The position numbers were made by a program, and so were the translations under genes. Positions 4,458 through 6,607 of a stretch of 6,607 nt of DNA are shown in pieces; positions within the stretch are counted from its first letter, which is position 1; every line of letters starts with the position of its first letter. The DNA lies in contig DGGP01000130.1 in assembly GCA_002392265.1 (NCBI GenBank), forward strand, positions 1-6,607, in the 5' to 3' direction. The notes under the pieces are model-generated. The model saw only the letters and a program-made list of their open reading frames with translations, was not told the origin of the DNA and did not search any database. Source of the DNA: Firmicutes bacterium UBA3871 (lineage in GTDB: Bacteria > Bacillota > Clostridia > Peptostreptococcales > Anaerovoracaceae).

Positions 4458-6026
4458 CTACTCCATCTCTATCGTTGCAGGCGGTTTTGTTGTGCAGTCG
4501 TAGAGGCAGCGGCTGACGCCCTTTACCTCGTTTACGATACGGGTGGTGATGTGTGAAAGCACCGCCCATGGGATTTCGGCTGCTTCCGCCGTCATGAAGT
4601 CGGAAGTGGTTACGGCACGGAGTGCCACCGCATAGTCGTAGGTGCGGAAATCGCCCATTACGCCGACCGAGCGCATGTTTGTGAGTGCTGCGAAGTACTG
4701 GTTCGGAGCCACCATTTTGCCCTCCTTTACCGCACGGTCGATTTCCTCACGATAGATTGCGTCAGCCTCCTGAACGATCTTTACCTTTTCGGCATTTACT
4801 TCGCCTATGATGCGGATTCCGAGACCCGGGCCCGGGAACGGCTGGCGATATACCAGGTATTCAGGGATTCCGAGTTCCAGCCCCACCTTGCGAACCTCGT
4901 CCTTAAAGAGCATGCGAAGAGGTTCGATGATTTCCTTGAAATCCACGTAATCAGGGAGTCCGCCTACATTGTGGTGACTCTTGATTACCGCCGATCCGCC
5001 GAGGCCCGACTCTATGATGTCCGGGTAGATGGTTCCCTGCACGAGGAAATCCACTGCTCCGATTTTCTTTGCTTCCTCTTCAAATACGCGAATGAACTCT
5101 TCGCCGATGATTTTTCTCTTTCTTTCAGGCTCCTCCACGCCCGCCAGTTTATCGTAAAAACGCTGCTGCGCATTTACTCTGATGAAGTTGAGGTCATAAG
5201 GCCCGTCCGGTCCGAACACTGCCTCGACCTGGTCGCCCTCGTCCTTGCGAAGCAGGCCGTGATCTACAAACACACATGTAAGCTGCTTGCCGACAGCCTT
5301 CGAGAGAAGCACTGCCGCAACCGACGAATCCACGCCGCCCGAAAGTGCGCAGAGGACCTTGCCACTACCTACCTTTTCGCGAACGGCTTTGATTGTTTCA
5401 TCCGCAAACGAAGCCATCTGCCATTTTCCTGTGCAGCCGCAGACATCGTTTACGAAGGCCTTTAAGATTTTAAAGCCCTCTTTTGAATGCATTACCTCAG
5501 GATGGAACTGAGTTGCGTAAAATCCCTTTTCAGGGCACTCCATTGCAGCCACAGGGCAAACCGGAGTTTTTGCAGTTACGCTAAATCCTTCAGGTGCCTT
5601 TGCGATGTAGTCTGTGTGGCTCATCCATGCGATGGTGCAGCCCGAATTTCCCGGCTCTCCGCACAGCTCGCCAAAGAGTGCGCCGGACTTTTCAAAGCTT
5701 ACCTCGGTTTTGCCGTACTCGGATACAGGCGCCGTTTCAACCTTTCCTCCGAGCTGGTGAGCGAGGAGCTGCGCTCCGTAGCAGATACCGAGGATTGGAA
5801 TGCCAAGCTTGTAAAGCTCCGGATCCGCCTGAGGAGAATCTGCGCCGTAAACGCTGTTCGGTCCGCCGGTAAAGATAATTCCCTTCGGAGCCTTTGCCTT
5901 TATTTCCGAAAGAGGCAGGGTATACGGATGAACCTCACAATAGGTGTTACATTCCCTGACTCTTCTTGCAATTAGCTGGTTGTACTGACCGCCAAAGTCC
6001 AGTACGATGATCATTTCACGATTCAT
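4458..6026 (-). CDS. guaA: GMP synthase (glutamine-hydrolysing)
   Basis: The 522-residue protein is a complete GuaA (E. coli 525), the cytoplasmic enzyme that makes GMP from XMP, ATP and glutamine (EC 6.3.5.2). Residues 1-195 are the class I glutamine amidotransferase domain: [10 protein letters not shown], nucleophile Cys82 in [15 protein letters not shown], and His175 with Glu177 in QFHPEV complete the triad. Residues 200-400 are the ATP pyrophosphatase domain with the P-loop SGGVDSS (229-235), [20 protein letters not shown] and SHHNVGGLP. The C-terminal dimerisation and XMP-binding part shows [31 protein letters not shown] and the terminal [13 protein letters not shown] lies eight bases before ATG 6026, supporting this start over Met5. 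It follows guaB by 15 bases in one operon and is closed by a strong terminator. All key residues are present. Confidence 0.98.
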   Translation of the reverse strand: MNREMIIVLDFGGQYNQLIARRVRECNTYCEVHPYTLPLSEIKAKAPKGIIFTGGPNSVYGADSPQADPELYKLGIPILGICYGAQLLAHQLGGKVETAPVSEYGKTEVSFEKSGALFGELCGEPGNSGCTIAWMSHTDYIAKAPEGFSVTAKTPVCPVAAMECPEKGFYATQFHPEVMHSKEGFKILKAFVNDVCGCTGKWQMASFADETIKAVREKVGSGKVLCALSGGVDSSVAAVLLSKAVGKQLTCVFVDHGLLRKDEGDQVEAVFGPDGPYDLNFIRVNAQQRFYDKLAGVEEPERKRKIIGEEFIRVFEEEAKKIGAVDFLVQGTIYPDIIESGLGGSAVIKSHHNVGGLPDYVDFKEIIEPLRMLFKDEVRKVGLELGIPEYLVYRQPFPGPGLGIRIIGEVNAEKVKIVQEADAIYREEIDRAVKEGKMVAPNQYFAALTNMRSVGVMGDFRTYDYAVALRAVTTSDFMTAEAAEIPWAVLSHITTRIVNEVKGVSRCLYDCTTKPPATIEME

Positions 6027-6041
6027 TTCTACATCTCCAAA

Positions 6042-6607
6042 TTAATGTCTCTCAGAAGTTTCCTTTAATATTACGTCGTGTGCGCCGCCCTCTACGATGG
6101 AGGTTGCGGATACGAGAGTCAGCTTTGCCTTTTCCTGAAGCTCAGGAATTGAAAGCGCTCCGCAGTTGCACATTGTCGACTTTACCTTTGAAAGTGAAAG
6201 TCTTACGTTGTCGCGCAGTGGTCCTGCGTACGGAACATACGAATCAACGCCCTCTTCAAACGAAAGCTTTGCATCACCGCCGAGGTCGTATCTCTGCCAG
6301 TTGCGCGCGCGGTTGCTGCCCTCGCCCCAGTATTCCTTTACATAGCTGCCGTTTACCATCAGCTTGTTTGTAGGGGATTCGTCAAATCTTGCAAAGTATC
6401 TGCCCTGCATCAGGAAATCCGCACCCATGGCAAGTGCCAGCGTCATGTGGTAGTCGTGAACTATACCGCCGTCGGAGCAGATTGGCACGTAGATGCCTGT
6501 TTCCTTGAAATATTCATCGCGAGCCTTTGCCACCTCGATTACTGCTGTAGCCTGGCCGCGTCCTATACCCTTTGTTTCACGCGTGATACAGATTGAGCCG
6601 CCGCCGA
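6042..6607 (-). CDS. guaB: IMP dehydrogenase, C-terminal 187 residues (5' end outside the window)
   Basis: The frame is open from the right edge; the GTG at 6533 is internal and not a start. The fragment begins in the active-site loop [10 protein letters not shown], whose Cys is the catalytic nucleophile that attacks C2 of [30 protein letters not shown] forms the nucleotide-phosphate binding strand and helix. The mobile flap NWQRYDLGG carries an Arg-Tyr dyad exactly 99 residues after the Cys, and [11 protein letters not shown] and [22 protein letters not shown] follow. The enzyme oxidises IMP to XMP with NAD (EC 1.1.1.205), the rate-limiting step to GMP, in the cytoplasm. Compared with a full protein of about 500 residues, roughly 313 N-terminal residues, including any CBS domains, lie beyond the window. 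The spacing and wording fit the subgroup that includes the Tritrichomonas foetus enzyme. guaA follows after 15 bases. Confidence 0.96.
   Translation of the reverse strand, partial: GGGSICITRETKGIGRGQATAVIEVAKARDEYFKETGIYVPICSDGGIVHDYHMTLALAMGADFLMQGRYFARFDESPTNKLMVNGSYVKEYWGEGSNRARNWQRYDLGGDAKLSFEEGVDSYVPYAGPLRDNVRLSLSKVKSTMCNCGALSIPELQEKAKLTLVSATSIVEGGAHDVILKETSERH

Noticed and set aside
4971..5975. Several plus-strand open frames opposite guaA
   Set aside because: They overlap each other and a complete guaA on the other strand, and none has a ribosome site or motif.
6042..6533. A complete short gene starting at GTG 6533
   Set aside because: The frame continues upstream to the window edge with the IMP dehydrogenase active-site loop, so the GTG is an internal valine codon.

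Overview
The window looks like chromosomal DNA of a Gram-positive anaerobe of the class Clostridia. A Lachnospiraceae-like or related family is likely, but I cannot name the genus. The reasons are the purine-rich AGGAGG-type ribosome sites, the sigma-A style TTGACA/TATAAT promoters, the intrinsic terminators, and the gene content: a YlmH S4 protein, a clostridial-type GuaB, a diaminopropionate lyase and a cysteine-bearing XRE regulator. I see no insertion sequence, CRISPR array, phage gene, rRNA or tRNA.

Left part (1-2600). Two minus-strand genes form a likely operon. dpaL (diaminopropionate ammonia-lyase) is followed 11 bases later by a two-domain gene that runs off the left edge, with a GNAT acetyltransferase domain joined to a hypoxanthine (deoxyinosine)-DNA glycosylase domain. 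Divergent from dpaL is a plus-strand XRE-family regulator. The two promoters have overlapping -35 boxes, flanked by a direct repeat TGCGCCTT, so the regulator may control this locus. A hairpin with A and T tracts on its two sides closes the regulator gene and the convergent small membrane-protein gene.

Middle (2590-4146). All genes are on the minus strand: a polyamine-acetyltransferase-like GNAT protein, a YlmH-family S4 RNA-binding protein that may be expressed from an almost leaderless mRNA, and a 70-residue membrane protein. The GNAT start belongs four codons inside the longest frame, because the only good ribosome site overlaps the upstream ATG.

Gap 4159-4457. This is not empty. It contains a compact unit on the minus strand: a TTGACA-17-TAAAAT promoter whose -35 lies inside the guaA terminator hairpin, a perfect inverted repeat just after the predicted transcription start, a ribosome site, a 21-codon ORF and its own terminator. 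The ORF reads like the first residues of a TetR-family repressor and then stops. A truncated, once autoregulated tetR gene is the simplest explanation; a leader-peptide/attenuator for the GNAT gene is the alternative.

Right part (4458-6607). guaB (3' part only) and guaA lie 15 bases apart on the minus strand. Together they convert IMP to XMP to GMP. GuaB has the Arg-Tyr dyad and spacing I associate with the Tritrichomonas foetus-type IMP dehydrogenase.
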